DNA of 64,000 bases from Winogradskyella eximia (GCF_003386165.1 NZ_QRDV01000005.1:239844-303843); one strand, 5' to 3'; counted from the stretch's first letter, positions 26,952 through 36,435 are shown. Numbers and translations: made by a program. The notes: a model not told the origin generated them from the letters alone.

Positions 26952-27602
26952 CTAGATCACCTCTATTTCGTTCTTAACCTCATACACTCCAGGCGCATTA
27001 AAAACCATTTTTCGAGCTTCATCTTTTTCTAAAATAGAATGTACTTTTCCGCTTAACCTTACCGTATGTCCTTCTACCTCAACGCTAATATTATTAGACT
27101 CCCTATCTGCCATCCGTTCAAAAGCTCTTCTAATTTTTTCTTTAAGTTCAATAGGTTTTATTACTCGTTTTAAAGTGATGTCATCCGTAACGCCAAGCAC
27201 TCCTTTTAAATTCTCAACGGCATGTTTAGCAGAGTCTTTTTGATAATCCCACTCCACTTCTCCAGACAAATAAACCCAACCATTATCTACTTTAACCTCA
27301 ACTACGTTTTCGGGAATAGAGGAATGCCACATCAACGCATCTACTGATGCTTTAGCAATTTCTGCTTCAGTTCTTTTATCGTTGCCTGCATATTGCACCT
27401 TTATATCTTCTGCTATAGCCTTTACTCCAGCAACGCTTTTTACAGCATTTTCAGCAGCACGTTTCTTAGTATAATTATCCACAACACCACTAAGAGTAAC
27501 CACACCATTCTTTACAGTTACACCTATTTGCGTTTCGTCTATATTGGGTTGCCAATTTAATTCTGAAAGCACATCTTCCTTAATACTTAAATCTGACCTC
27601 AT
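26952..27602 (-). CDS. Triple BON-domain protein (copy 1)
   Basis: 216 aa from ATG 27602. Three BON domains at about 5-70, 78-145 and 150-216, each with the family's GxVxLxGxV core (VTLSGVVDN, VYLSGEVEW, VRLSGKVHS). No signal peptide, so cytoplasmic, unlike OsmY. Start chosen because the paralogs begin MRTDxxIK; an in-frame ATG two codons upstream (27608) is possible. BON domains bind membranes or other hydrophobic ligands. One of four paralogs in 8 kb. Confidence 0.93.
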   Translation of the reverse strand: MRSDLSIKEDVLSELNWQPNIDETQIGVTVKNGVVTLSGVVDNYTKKRAAENAVKSVAGVKAIAEDIKVQYAGNDKRTEAEIAKASVDALMWHSSIPENVVEVKVDNGWVYLSGEVEWDYQKDSAKHAVENLKGVLGVTDDITLKRVIKPIELKEKIRRAFERMADRESNNISVEVEGHTVRLSGKVHSILEKDEARKMVFNAPGVYEVKNEIEVI

Positions 27603-27637
27603 AATCATCTGATTTTTAATTACACCTAATTTCTATT

Positions 27638-27680
27638 CAAAATTAATTAGCTCATACAGCCTTTCAAATGATAGAGGTCA
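27638..27680 (-). promoter_or_regulatory. Crp/Fnr-type operator plus -7 element, BON copy 1
   Basis: TGATAGAGGTCA at 27669-27680 and minus-strand TAATTTTG at 27645-27638, centres 33 bp apart. It stands 21 bp from the operator facing the divergent sigma-like gene. Confidence 0.75.
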
Positions 27681-27701
27681 GTACAAAATTATTTTACAGA
27701 C

Positions 27702-27744
27702 TGATCTGTGTCATTTCACCAAAACAATGAATTTTAGACCTTTA
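27702..27744 (+). promoter_or_regulatory. Crp/Fnr-type operator, sigma-like gene (weak -7)
   Basis: TGATCTGTGTCA at 27702-27713 is a good operator. At the expected 33-bp distance the -7 is only GACCTTTA (27737-27744). A better TAACTTTC lies at 27750-27757. The site may therefore activate from another position or act with the back-to-back site at 27669. Confidence 0.55.
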
Positions 27745-27770
27745 TATTATAACTTTCAAGTAGTTGACTT

Positions 27771-28541
27771 ATGAAAACCAATGTTTCTTATTATCAAAAT
27801 AAAAAGGAGTTCCGATTATTCGTAACACAATCCTATTCTCAATTAATACAACTGAAAAAAGAAGGAGATCAAGCTTCTTTTAATGCCTTAGTGCTTAAAA
27901 TTATGCCTCAAATTAGACAGTATATTAATACCCAACTAAACGTAGCCATAAGAAAAGGGCACTTCTCTAAAAATAAGTTTAAGGCAGATGATATTATAGA
28001 TCAGCTTTTTATTGAAATCTATGACCATATAGAAGACGTTAAACAAGAAAACGATTTTTATGTATGGCTATTTAAAAAAACAAATGACTTATTAGAAGAC
28101 ATCACTGTTGAGGAAGAATTTGATGAATTTTTCTTTAAAAACATCGATGATTATACCAGACCAGAATGGGATGAAATGCAAGAAAAATATAGTACAGATG
28201 GTGGTGGTGATTTATTATTGATAGAAGAATTAGATGATATGTCTTATAATCACAATGACTATACTCTAAATCAAGTATTTATAGAGAATGATGAAAAAGC
28301 TTTAGTACAAAAAATAGATAAAGACCTAAATGATGAAGATGTAAAACATCACATAGAAATGGTATTACATAATTTACCTGTAAACATGCGTACTGTTTTT
28401 GAGTTAGCTACTACTCAACATTTAGAACTCGAAGAAATTGCACAAATAAGACATAATACATTAGAGGAAGTTAAACAACTTTTAAGTGATGCAAAAAAAG
28501 CATTACAAATCAGCTTATTCAATAGATATTCAGTGAATTAA
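27771..28541 (+). CDS. Divergent ECF-like RNA polymerase sigma factor
   Basis: 256 aa. A sigma-2-like region ([17 protein letters not shown], then [17 protein letters not shown]) and a sigma-4-like region ([38 protein letters not shown]) are visible, separated by an unusually long acidic linker of about 90 residues. That linker and weak promoter-contact residues make it an atypical member. It heads an operon with DnaJ, a helical protein, thioredoxin and an unknown protein, so it may control or respond to protein-folding stress. Sigma activity is inferred. Confidence 0.75.
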   Translation: MKTNVSYYQNKKEFRLFVTQSYSQLIQLKKEGDQASFNALVLKIMPQIRQYINTQLNVAIRKGHFSKNKFKADDIIDQLFIEIYDHIEDVKQENDFYVWLFKKTNDLLEDITVEEEFDEFFFKNIDDYTRPEWDEMQEKYSTDGGGDLLLIEELDDMSYNHNDYTLNQVFIENDEKALVQKIDKDLNDEDVKHHIEMVLHNLPVNMRTVFELATTQHLELEEIAQIRHNTLEEVKQLLSDAKKALQISLFNRYSVN

Positions 28542-28558
28542 CAAAATATCATTGTAAA

Positions 28559-29506
28559 ATGAATTACAAAGATTATTATAAAATATTAGGTGTTAGTAAG
28601 GATGCTACTACCAAGGAGATCAAAAAAGCATATCGCAAATTAGCGGCCAAATTTCATCCAGATAAAAATCCGGATGATAAAACTTCTGAAGAAAAATTTA
28701 AAGAAATCAATGAGGCTAATGAAGTCTTAAGCGATAAAGAAAAACGAGAAAAATACGACACATTAGGCTCTAATTGGGATGCTTACCAAAACACTGGCGA
28801 TGATTGGCGAGATTATGCTAATCGTGCAAAGCAAGGTCAACGTCCAAGAAATTCTTATTCGTATCAAGGAGATCCTTCAGATATCTTTGGTCAAGGAGGT
28901 GGTGATTTTTCAAGCTTTTTTGAAACATTCTTTGGAGCTGGTGGACAAAGCGCAAGAGGTCAACGCCCAACACATTCTGGTGGTGATACTCAAGCGGAAA
29001 TGCCCATAACACTTTTAGAAGCCTACAAAGGTAGCAAACGTACTTTTGAGATACATAACGAAAAATTACGTATTACCATTAAACCTGGCGCTTATGATGG
29101 TTTACAACTAAAAATAAAAGGCAAAGGTCAACAAGGAGTACAAGGTGGTCATAGAGGAGATTTGTACATTATACTTAGAGTACAACAAGATGCTCAGTTT
29201 GAAAGAAAAGGGGACAATTTAATATATAACGCTTCTGTAGATTTATATACAGCCATATTAGGTGGAAAAATAAAAGTCCCTACTCTTACCGGAAGTGTTA
29301 TGGTAACGATACCTAAAGGTAGCGAAACAGGAAAAACACTTAGACTTAAAGGTAAAGGCATGCCAAAATATGGTAAACCTTCAACCCATGGAGACTTACT
29401 AGTAAAACTAAATGTAAGTATGCCTAAAGACTTAACTACTGAAGAACAGAATTTATTTAAAAAGCTACAAGGTTTAAGAGAACCACAAACTGCAAATACA
29501 AACTAA
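28559..29506 (+). CDS. DnaJ/CbpA-type co-chaperone
   Basis: 315 aa. J domain at 1-70 with HPD ([10 protein letters not shown]), a Gly/Phe/Ser-rich linker, and two C-terminal substrate-binding domains. No Cys-rich zinc finger, so it is CbpA-like rather than canonical DnaJ. It stimulates DnaK. 17 bp after the sigma-like gene and 15 bp before the helical-protein gene. Confidence 0.95.
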   Translation: MNYKDYYKILGVSKDATTKEIKKAYRKLAAKFHPDKNPDDKTSEEKFKEINEANEVLSDKEKREKYDTLGSNWDAYQNTGDDWRDYANRAKQGQRPRNSYSYQGDPSDIFGQGGGDFSSFFETFFGAGGQSARGQRPTHSGGDTQAEMPITLLEAYKGSKRTFEIHNEKLRITIKPGAYDGLQLKIKGKGQQGVQGGHRGDLYIILRVQQDAQFERKGDNLIYNASVDLYTAILGGKIKVPTLTGSVMVTIPKGSETGKTLRLKGKGMPKYGKPSTHGDLLVKLNVSMPKDLTTEEQNLFKKLQGLREPQTANTN

Positions 29507-29521
29507 AAAAAAAATAGAATT

Positions 29522-29935
29522 ATGAATACTTTAATTGCAAACCCAAAAGCACAATATCTTTTAGGTGCAGGACTAGATGTTTTACACTTTGAAAGCAGAG
29601 AATGGCTAGACACCCTAGATTTCTACACCGATGAAGTTAGATTTTTTGAAAACTTATTGAATAAAAAAGAGGCTTCAAAAAACAATAATCCCGAATATGA
29701 GAAAATGCTAAAGGATCTAGATAAAATTCACAAAGATTTATTTGATGATTTAAAAGAAAGCATCATAAAGCACGAACAGTTATTATCTAGAATAGAACTC
29801 GCTGAAAAGGGATTATCTGATAACGATTACAGAGAAAAGCACCAACACATTTATAATAAAATGAACACTTTTTCTAATGATTTTAAAACGTTTAAAAAAA
29901 TCGTTTTTGATTATTCAAAACGTCTAAAGTTATAA
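29522..29935 (+). CDS. All-helical hypothetical protein (paralog family A)
   Basis: 137 aa, predicted four-helix-bundle-like. The segment SREWLDTLDFYTDEVRFFENLL and the C-terminal HQHIYNKMNTFSNDFKTFKKIVFD resemble the proteins at 46697 and 47909, suggesting a three-member paralogous family. No metal-ligand set like hemerythrin is complete. It is co-directional with dnaJ and thioredoxin. Function unknown. Confidence 0.85.
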   Translation: MNTLIANPKAQYLLGAGLDVLHFESREWLDTLDFYTDEVRFFENLLNKKEASKNNNPEYEKMLKDLDKIHKDLFDDLKESIIKHEQLLSRIELAEKGLSDNDYREKHQHIYNKMNTFSNDFKTFKKIVFDYSKRLKL

Positions 29936-29943
29936 AAAACGCC

Positions 29944-29975
29944 ATTAATTCGTGAATATCAAAACACGAATTAAT
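29944..29975 (+). other. Hairpin before thioredoxin gene
   Basis: ATTAATTCGTG (29944-29954) and CACGAATTAAT (29965-29975) form a perfect 11-bp stem with a 10-base loop. No T run follows, so it is more likely an mRNA-processing or stability element within the operon than a strong terminator. Confidence 0.6.
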
Positions 29976-30000
29976 AGTTAACAATTAAAAAAATATACTC

Positions 30001-30312
30001 ATGAAAGGGGATTTTAATAAAATAGTAAATGGAAATATACCAGTTCTGGTTGATTTTCATGCAGAATGGTGTGGACCATGTAAAGCACAATCACCTATAA
30101 TTAAGGAATTGGCCCAAGAAGTAGGTGGAAAAGTCCGTGTAATAAAAATAGATATTGATAAAAATCAGGCTATTGCTCAACGCTATAATGTAAGAGGCGT
30201 ACCAACATTGGTTTTATTCAATGAAGGACAAATTGTTTGGAGACAATCTGGTGTACAAAGTAAATCTCAACTTCTAAGTGTGATTAAACAATACACCACA
30301 GTAATGAGTTAA
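30001..30312 (+). CDS. Thioredoxin
   Basis: 103 aa single thioredoxin domain with the classic active site WCGPCK and cis-Pro (RGVPTLVLF). It reduces disulfides and is the usual electron donor for MsrA/MsrB and peroxiredoxins found elsewhere in this window. It lies in the sigma-dnaJ operon. Confidence 0.96.
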   Translation: MKGDFNKIVNGNIPVLVDFHAEWCGPCKAQSPIIKELAQEVGGKVRVIKIDIDKNQAIAQRYNVRGVPTLVLFNEGQIVWRQSGVQSKSQLLSVIKQYTTVMS

Positions 30313-30341
30313 AAAAAATATTAATTAAAAAGAGTACGATT

Positions 30342-30698
30342 ATGGAATTAGCAATATACAGCAGTACGTATGATATGGAAGATACTATTCAGACTTTCAT
30401 GAATTTTTATCACGCTATTAATTTAAACCATTTAGCAAGCGATCTTTTAGAAAAAGGATTATCAGCTAATCAAATTAATGATGCCGTTTTAGAAGCCATA
30501 AAAGTGGCTAAATCTTCGGGTATTGATACCAACAAACATTTTATGCCTGTATTTAGTGGATTAGGCCAAGGAATTATTCAAGATTGCAAACTTTCTCATT
30601 TAGGCTACGGATTAGTATTGATGAATGCAGACACAAGCTTGCCTGTTGTGAGTGAGTTTCAAATTGATGTTTTAAAAGGGTATCTCAATACCTTGTAA
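30342..30698 (+). CDS. Hypothetical protein
   Basis: 118 aa, no signal peptide or membrane segment and no motif I recognise. The middle holds a helix pair (ASDLLEKGLSANQINDAVLEAIKVA) and a His-containing Gly-rich segment (HFMPVFSGLGQGII). Last gene of the sigma-dnaJ-trx run, 29 bp after thioredoxin, convergent with exoA. Confidence 0.75.
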   Translation: MELAIYSSTYDMEDTIQTFMNFYHAINLNHLASDLLEKGLSANQINDAVLEAIKVAKSSGIDTNKHFMPVFSGLGQGIIQDCKLSHLGYGLVLMNADTSLPVVSEFQIDVLKGYLNTL

Positions 30699-30720
30699 AG
30701 ATTTAATTAATTAAATGTAA

Positions 30721-31485
30721 TTACAAATCAATCTTTAAACTTATCGGACAATGGTCTGACCCAAAGTATTGGGAATTTATGTCTATTGATTTTACTTTTG
30801 TAATCAACGAATGACTAATCAAAAAATAATCTATTCTCCAACCTGCATTTTTTGCTCTAGAGTTAAAGCGATAACTCCAAAAGGTATAAGCAACCTCTTC
30901 TGGATTTAAATACCGAAAGGTATCTACAAATCCGGCATTGATAAAATTATCCATGCCATCTATTTCAACCTGAGTATAACCAGCTGTTTTATTGTAATTT
31001 GATTTATCATTTTTTAAATCGATTGCTTTATGAGCCACATTTAAATCGCCACAAATAATTACTGGTTTAGTGCGCTCTAGCTGTTTTACATAGTTTAAAA
31101 AATCTAAATCCCACTGTTTACGATAATCAAGCCGATCTAGATTCTGACCAGAATTAGGCACGTAAACATTTACTAAATAGAAACTCTCATATTCCGCGCA
31201 TTGTAATCGCCCTTCTGCATCGTGTTTAGTAATTCCTAAATCGTTAGTCATTGAAACTGGTTTTATTTTACTTAAAATAACAGTCCCAGAGTACCCTTTT
31301 TTTTCTGCTGAATTATAATATTGTTGATAACCATTTAATTGCGCCAAGGCTTTCTGTACCTCTTTATCTTGCGCCTTTGTTTCTTGTAAACACAAAATAT
31401 CTGGATTCAATTTCTCAATAGTTTCAAAAAAATCTTTTTTTACGATGGCCCTTATACCATTAACATTCCATGAGACTATTTTCAT
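30721..31485 (-). CDS. xth: Exodeoxyribonuclease III / AP endonuclease
   Basis: 254 aa of the ExoIII/APE1 family. Catalytic motifs are intact: LQETKAQ (metal Glu), NVYVPNSG, ICGDLNVAH (Asp/Asn) and GSDHCPI (Asp-His). It cuts at abasic sites and trims 3' blocks, so it repairs oxidised DNA. 26 bp after BON copy 4 and likely co-transcribed. Confidence 0.95.
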   Translation of the reverse strand: MKIVSWNVNGIRAIVKKDFFETIEKLNPDILCLQETKAQDKEVQKALAQLNGYQQYYNSAEKKGYSGTVILSKIKPVSMTNDLGITKHDAEGRLQCAEYESFYLVNVYVPNSGQNLDRLDYRKQWDLDFLNYVKQLERTKPVIICGDLNVAHKAIDLKNDKSNYNKTAGYTQVEIDGMDNFINAGFVDTFRYLNPEEVAYTFWSYRFNSRAKNAGWRIDYFLISHSLITKVKSIDINSQYFGSDHCPISLKIDL

Positions 31486-31511
31486 TTTATATTTTGTTTC
31501 AATTTAGTGTA

Positions 31512-32165
31512 CTAATCTATAACTTCTAATTCATTTATCACAATATGAACACCAGGAGATAAATAAGCTGCATCTTCAGCTGCTTTCTTTTCAGCGATGG
31601 AATGTACTGTACCAAATAGTTTTACTAAACCCTCTGTGGCTTCCACAGTTATTGCATTCGCTTCAATATCTGCTGAGCGCAAAAAAGCTTTATTTATTTG
31701 TTCTTTCACATCTGCTGGTTGTATGGATTGTTTAATAGTAATGGCATTATTTATCCATTTTACACCAATAATATTTTCTGCCACACGTTTAGCAGCATCT
31801 TTTTGGTAAGCCCAATCTACCTCACCAGATAAATTAACCCAACCATCACGGACTTCAACCGAAATTTCATCTTCAGGCACAGCTGTATTCCACTCAAAAG
31901 CTTTCACTATAGCCTTACTAATCTCTAAATCGGTCTTTTGGTAATTTGCACCATATTTAACTTGAATATCTCCAACTAAAGCTTTTACTCCTCTTACGTT
32001 TTTCACTGCGTCTTCTGCTGCCACTTTTTTGCGATAATCATCTAAAACACCTGTAAGCATTACGGTACCATCCTCTACTACCACTCCAATTTCGGTTTCA
32101 TCTACATTAGGTTGCCAAGCTAACTCTTCTAATATATCACTTTTAATTTCTGAATCTGTTCTCAT
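31512..32165 (-). CDS. Triple BON-domain protein (copy 4)
   Basis: 217 aa with three BON cores (VMLTGVLDD, VNLSGEVDW, VKLFGTVHS). Cytoplasmic by sequence. It lacks a nearby TGAY-N4-RTCA site, unlike the other three copies, and probably depends on the promoter at 33892-33934 through the dehydrogenase gene. Confidence 0.93.
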   Translation of the reverse strand: MRTDSEIKSDILEELAWQPNVDETEIGVVVEDGTVMLTGVLDDYRKKVAAEDAVKNVRGVKALVGDIQVKYGANYQKTDLEISKAIVKAFEWNTAVPEDEISVEVRDGWVNLSGEVDWAYQKDAAKRVAENIIGVKWINNAITIKQSIQPADVKEQINKAFLRSADIEANAITVEATEGLVKLFGTVHSIAEKKAAEDAAYLSPGVHIVINELEVID

Positions 32166-32256
32166 GATTTCTAGTTGTTAGAACTTAATTTAATTAAGCA
32201 TTAATAATTTATTAAGATGTAATTTTTAGTTTGCAAAGACTTTTAATTGGTAATAT

Positions 32257-33153
32257 CTATTTTAAAAAATCTGAATTTTTATAAGTCGGATTTGGATATT
32301 TATAAAAGCCCTCTCCTGTTGAAACTCCTAATTTATTTTGATCTATAAAGTTCTCTTTTAGGTATTTTACTGTTTTAATTTTTAATGGATCATTAGTTTT
32401 CTCAGCAGCCATTTTATCAATATTGTAGGCTGTAGTAATACCAACAACATCGAGAATACCAAATGGTCCTAATGGTGCACCTGTAGCTTTCATCCACGTT
32501 TTATCTATAATCTCTGGTTCTGCAACATCGTTAACTAATAAGCTAGTTGCAGCACTCAATAATGGCACCAATAATGAATTTAGAATGTAGCCTGGTTGCT
32601 CTTTATATAATGGCAATGCTAACATACCTATGGCCTTTGCAAATGCAACAACGTCTTTAAAAACACTTGGATCCGTATTAGGATGACCCATAATTTCTGC
32701 CGTATTATGAATCCAAATGGTATTAGCAAAATGCAAGGCTAAAAATTTTGAAGGTCTTCCTGTGGCTTCTGCAAATTGACTTGGCAATAAGGTTGAAGAA
32801 TTGGTTGCAAAAACGGTTTTTTCAGGAGCTACTTTTGCCAATTTATTGTAAAAATCTACTTTAATTTTCGGGTTTTCTGGCACAGCTTCAATTAATAAGT
32901 CTGCATCTTTTACTGCTTCTGCCAAATCCGAAGTATAGCTTAAGTTTTTAAACGTCTTATCAAGTTGTTCTTGTGTGGCATTTAGATCTCTTTTAAATGC
33001 TTCACTCATGGTATTAAACTTTAGTTTTGCTTTTTCTAAAGTGGTATCTTTAATATCATAAACAGTGACATTGAATCCATGAAATGCGGTTTGAAATGCA
33101 ATTTGATATCCCAAAACTCCGCTTCCTGCTATGGTTATATTTTTATAATTCAT
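32257..33153 (-). CDS. 3-hydroxyacyl-CoA dehydrogenase
   Basis: 298 aa. N-terminal Rossmann fold (ITIAGSGVLGYQIAFQ) and the C-terminal 3HCDH domain (KATGAPLGPFGILDVVGI). The catalytic Ser-His pair is represented by NSSTLLPS and ALHFANTIW. It oxidises 3-hydroxyacyl-CoA with NAD, as in beta-oxidation or butanoate metabolism. It sits between two BON genes, an unusual setting for a fatty-acid enzyme. Confidence 0.92.
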   Translation of the reverse strand: MNYKNITIAGSGVLGYQIAFQTAFHGFNVTVYDIKDTTLEKAKLKFNTMSEAFKRDLNATQEQLDKTFKNLSYTSDLAEAVKDADLLIEAVPENPKIKVDFYNKLAKVAPEKTVFATNSSTLLPSQFAEATGRPSKFLALHFANTIWIHNTAEIMGHPNTDPSVFKDVVAFAKAIGMLALPLYKEQPGYILNSLLVPLLSAATSLLVNDVAEPEIIDKTWMKATGAPLGPFGILDVVGITTAYNIDKMAAEKTNDPLKIKTVKYLKENFIDQNKLGVSTGEGFYKYPNPTYKNSDFLK

Positions 33154-33190
33154 TTTAATAGTTTTTTATTAATAACATAAAGAAGTGTAC

Positions 33191-33853
33191 TTACATATAG
33201 ATGGCATCGTACTCTACTTTAAGTTCATTTTTTACATCAGTGATGCCATCTGCTAAATATGCTGCTCTTAATGCATCATCTTTCTCTTTTATTGAATTTA
33301 CGGTGCCTTGTAGCGTTGCTGTATTACCTTCAACAGTTACAGAAACATTATGAGCATCAATACTTGCTGAGCGCTTAAAGGCTTTATTAATTTGATGTGC
33401 GACATTGTTGGATATGGTTTTTTCTGTTACCCTAATATCATTGGTAATACTTTTTATACCCTCAATATATTCTAAGCTTTGTTCTGCCTCATTTTTTTGA
33501 TAAGCCCACTTTACTTTTCCTGATAAGAAAACATAACCATCTTCAACTTTTACATTAATATCTTCTTGCTCTACTGACGCATTCCACTCTAAATCATCTA
33601 TAATTCTTTTTGCAACATCTTTATCTGTAACGTTTTTATCATTTCTAACTTTTAGCTTTTCTACAATCGCTTTTACTCCTTTTACACCTTTTACAGCGTT
33701 TTCTGTAGCTACTTTTTCAGCTAAATTGTTTACTGTGCCAGTAAGCGTTGTAATGCCATTAACGACGTCTACTCCTAATTGCGCGTCTTTAAGAATTGGC
33801 TGCCACTCTAGTTCCTCTAAAACGTCGTTTTTAATTTCTAAATCTGTTTTCAT
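33191..33853 (-). CDS. Triple BON-domain protein (copy 3)
   Basis: 220 aa, three BON domains (TTLTGTVNN, VFLSGKVKW, ATLQGTVNS). It ends in a short extra tail (EYDAIYM) missing in other copies. Preceded by an operator and -7 element, and followed 37 bp later by the hydroxyacyl-CoA dehydrogenase gene. Confidence 0.93.
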   Translation of the reverse strand: MKTDLEIKNDVLEELEWQPILKDAQLGVDVVNGITTLTGTVNNLAEKVATENAVKGVKGVKAIVEKLKVRNDKNVTDKDVAKRIIDDLEWNASVEQEDINVKVEDGYVFLSGKVKWAYQKNEAEQSLEYIEGIKSITNDIRVTEKTISNNVAHQINKAFKRSASIDAHNVSVTVEGNTATLQGTVNSIKEKDDALRAAYLADGITDVKNELKVEYDAIYM

Positions 33854-33891
33854 GGTCTCTTTATTTTAGTTCAATTACGCTTTGTTTATTG

Positions 33892-33934
33892 TAAAATTAG
33901 AACAGTTAATAGCAATAATTAATGACCCAGATCA
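33892..33934 (-). promoter_or_regulatory. Crp/Fnr-type operator plus -7 element, BON copy 3
   Basis: TGACCCAGATCA at 33923-33934 and minus-strand TAATTTTA at 33899-33892, centres 33 bp apart. It lies immediately after the terminator of BON copy 2. Confidence 0.78.
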
Positions 33935-33940
33935 GTATAA

Positions 33941-33980
33941 AAAATTGCCCTAATTGATAGTATTGAATTAGGGCAATTTT
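33941..33980 (-). terminator. Terminator after BON copy 2
   Basis: A perfect 15-bp stem (AAAATTGCCCTAATT at 33941-33955, AATTAGGGCAATTTT at 33966-33980) with a 10-base loop, located after the stop at 34026. It isolates BON copy 2 from copy 3. Confidence 0.85.
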
Positions 33981-34025
33981 CTATAAGAACCCATAAAATG
34001 GATTTCTTAGATTCTACATTAATAA

Positions 34026-34679
34026 TTAATAAACAACCTCTAACTCATTGTCAACCGTCCAAACACCTGGTGCATAATAAGCTGTTCTTCTGGCATCATC
34101 TTTTTCTTTTAATGAATGTACTTTACCTGTTAACTTCACGGTGTGTCCTTCTGTAAGCACATTAATTCCTTTTGAATCAATATCTGCAGAGCGTTCAAAG
34201 GCTTTTTTAATTTTATCTTTTATATCACCAGAATCTACTACGTTTTTTAAAGTGATATTGTTGACTACATATTTAACACCAGGTAAATCTTCAACAGCTT
34301 TTTTAGCTGCATTTTTTTCAAAAGCCCACATGACCTCACCAGATAAATAAATCCAACCATCATCTACCTTAATATCAATTTTATTCTGAGGTACTGAAAT
34401 ATTCCATTTTAGAGCATTAACAGCAGAGCTCGCAATTTCTGTATCCGATTTATCAAAACCACTAGAATATTGTACTTGAATATCTTCAGCCACGGCCTTT
34501 ACTCCTAGTACACTTTTAGCTGCATTTTCTGCCTCACGTTTTTTTACATAACTATTTACTGTACCTGATAGTGTTACAATACCATCTTTTACAACGACTC
34601 CAATTTGTGTCTCATCGATGTTTGGTTGCCATTGTAATTCTTCCAAAACATCTTCTTTGATACTTAAATCTGTTCTCAT
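34026..34679 (-). CDS. Triple BON-domain protein (copy 2)
   Basis: 217 aa, three BON domains (VTLSGTVNS, IYLSGEVMW, VKLTGKVHS). It is closest by eye to copy 1 (both begin with DLSIKEDVLxEL and share QPNIDETQIGV). Monocistronic: operator and promoter upstream, strong terminator downstream. Confidence 0.94.
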   Translation of the reverse strand: MRTDLSIKEDVLEELQWQPNIDETQIGVVVKDGIVTLSGTVNSYVKKREAENAAKSVLGVKAVAEDIQVQYSSGFDKSDTEIASSAVNALKWNISVPQNKIDIKVDDGWIYLSGEVMWAFEKNAAKKAVEDLPGVKYVVNNITLKNVVDSGDIKDKIKKAFERSADIDSKGINVLTEGHTVKLTGKVHSLKEKDDARRTAYYAPGVWTVDNELEVVY

Positions 34680-34708
34680 AATATTATATATTTAAATTAA
34701 TAATAGTA

Positions 34709-34751
34709 TAAAGGTATTGTGGTTTTAAAGCATTGACACTGACCTACATCA
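34709..34751 (-). promoter_or_regulatory. Crp/Fnr-type operator plus -7 element, BON copy 2
   Basis: TGACCTACATCA at 34740-34751 and minus-strand TACCTTTA at 34716-34709, centres 33 bp apart. Confidence 0.78.
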
Positions 34752-34881
34752 GACCACATTTTTTTTCTGAAAGTTTTAACATAGGTTTTGTTTTTTAGAT
34801 AGAATATGAAATAAAAAGATTTACTAAGTAAAAGCTATTATCATATTTAACACCTAATCAGAGCTTCCTTTTTTAACCATA

Positions 34882-34913
34882 AAAAAGCTTCGAAATTATT
34901 CTCGAAGCTTTTT
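34882..34913 (-). terminator. Terminator after ferric-reductase-like gene
   Basis: AAAAAGCTTCGA (34882-34893) and TCGAAGCTTTTT (34902-34913) make a perfect 12-bp stem with an 8-base loop. It lies in the 397-bp gap between BON copy 2 and the flavoprotein gene and can work in both directions. Nothing else gene-like is seen in 34752-35076. Confidence 0.8.
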
Positions 34914-35076
34914 ATAACAAACCTAGCAATCTAAAATTCTTATATTTTTTTTTAATATCTTTTAAACTAATTATTTCATGTTGTATCCTACAAAACCAAG
35001 TTATCTAGCACAAAATTGGTACTCCATAAAAAGAATACATCGTTCCTCGTATCCTCAGATATATTTGTAAATATTC

Positions 35077-36435
35077 TTAACGCATACTAAAAAGCTCTTG
35101 ATGAAAAGATTTAGTAGATAGACCGTTTTTCAACAGATCTTTATGCAGCGCTTTCCCAAATCCAATAGGACCACAGAACCAAACGCTTGCCGATTTCCAA
35201 TCTGGCACTAATTTTCGAATCTTTTCTCCATTTAATTTACCGTCCCTACTGTCAATTATTACATGTAAATTCACATTGGCAGCTGCAGCATCTGCAGTTA
35301 ACTTCGTCAAGGCATCAGGTTCTATTTCGCTTGTACAGTGAAATAGATCTATAGGTTGAGCTTTTGGATTATGAAAAAGATATTTCATCCGAGAAATAAA
35401 AGGTGTTATTCCTATTCCTCCACCTATCCAGATTTGACGTTTAGCATCATCTGTAAATGTAAAACAGCCATAAGGTCCTTCAACAATTGCTTTGTCGCCA
35501 ACTTTTAGTTTTTCGGGTAAGTGATTTGTGTAATCACCCAATGCTTTGGTGATAAACATAATACGAGGATTATTTTCATCCCAATCAGAGGCAATAGTAT
35601 ATGGATGCTGCCCTTCTTTCTTATCAAAACTAACAAAAGCGAATTGACCACTCTTATGTCCTTTCCAACCATCTTTAAGTAGAATCAACGTTTCTAGTAC
35701 TTTCATTTTTGAAAAATAGTGTTGTGACTCTATAGTACCTTCTACTTTTCGTCGTTTACCAACCTGCTGTGCCAAAACAAGTATAGCTGATACTACTCCA
35801 ACTATTAACAAAAATCCCATTACAATACCCAATGGCTTTGTCCATGAAGTAAAGTTAAATAATACTACTGTGTGAAATACCAAAGCAAGATAAACCACTG
35901 CAATTAAGGTGTGTGTCTTGGCAAAAAGCCGGTAGGGAAATCGCTTGATTAAAGCCAATATAATTAGTAGAACCAAACCATAGAAAGCCCATTCTCCAAT
36001 GATTTTTGAAGGTCCATGTAGACTATCAAAAAATGCCTGAACTTGATTTAGTGAATTGGATTTTAAATGTGAGCCACCACCACCACGACCATGACCACCT
36101 TCTATTAATCCGAGGCTAGATAACCAATGTGGCGCTTTTGTAGCTACCCAATGAAAAATCGCAGCTCCAAAACCAATAATCCCTAACCATTTGTGAAGCC
36201 TATAAGATTTATCTAGTCCACCAAAAATGGGTTCTAACCAAACAGGACGAAGTGCCAACAACATCGCAATACTCATTACACCAATACCTATAACTCCAGA
36301 ATATTGAATGAATAAACCGCGAATAGTTTTACCTGACATTGTATCTGGAAAAGGTACATTCGCAAATACCCATAAACTAGTTAAACCTACTAGAACTATC
36401 CACAATGAGATTTTGATATTTCTAAGCATAGTCAT
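35077..36435 (-). CDS. Ferric-reductase-like transmembrane flavoprotein
   Basis: 452 aa. Five to six N-terminal membrane helices with paired His typical of ferric reductase/NOX haem domains (HKWLGIIGFGAAIFHW, THTLIAVVYLALVFH), then an FAD-binding segment (HPYTIAS) and an NAD(P) domain (WIGGGIGITPFISR, WFCGPIGFG). It moves electrons across the membrane from NAD(P)H; the acceptor may be iron or oxygen. A His/Gly-rich loop (GGHGRGGGGSH) lies between helices. Its promoter carries the island operator. Confidence 0.92.
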   Translation of the reverse strand: MTMLRNIKISLWIVLVGLTSLWVFANVPFPDTMSGKTIRGLFIQYSGVIGIGVMSIAMLLALRPVWLEPIFGGLDKSYRLHKWLGIIGFGAAIFHWVATKAPHWLSSLGLIEGGHGRGGGGSHLKSNSLNQVQAFFDSLHGPSKIIGEWAFYGLVLLIILALIKRFPYRLFAKTHTLIAVVYLALVFHTVVLFNFTSWTKPLGIVMGFLLIVGVVSAILVLAQQVGKRRKVEGTIESQHYFSKMKVLETLILLKDGWKGHKSGQFAFVSFDKKEGQHPYTIASDWDENNPRIMFITKALGDYTNHLPEKLKVGDKAIVEGPYGCFTFTDDAKRQIWIGGGIGITPFISRMKYLFHNPKAQPIDLFHCTSEIEPDALTKLTADAAAANVNLHVIIDSRDGKLNGEKIRKLVPDWKSASVWFCGPIGFGKALHKDLLKNGLSTKSFHQELFSMR

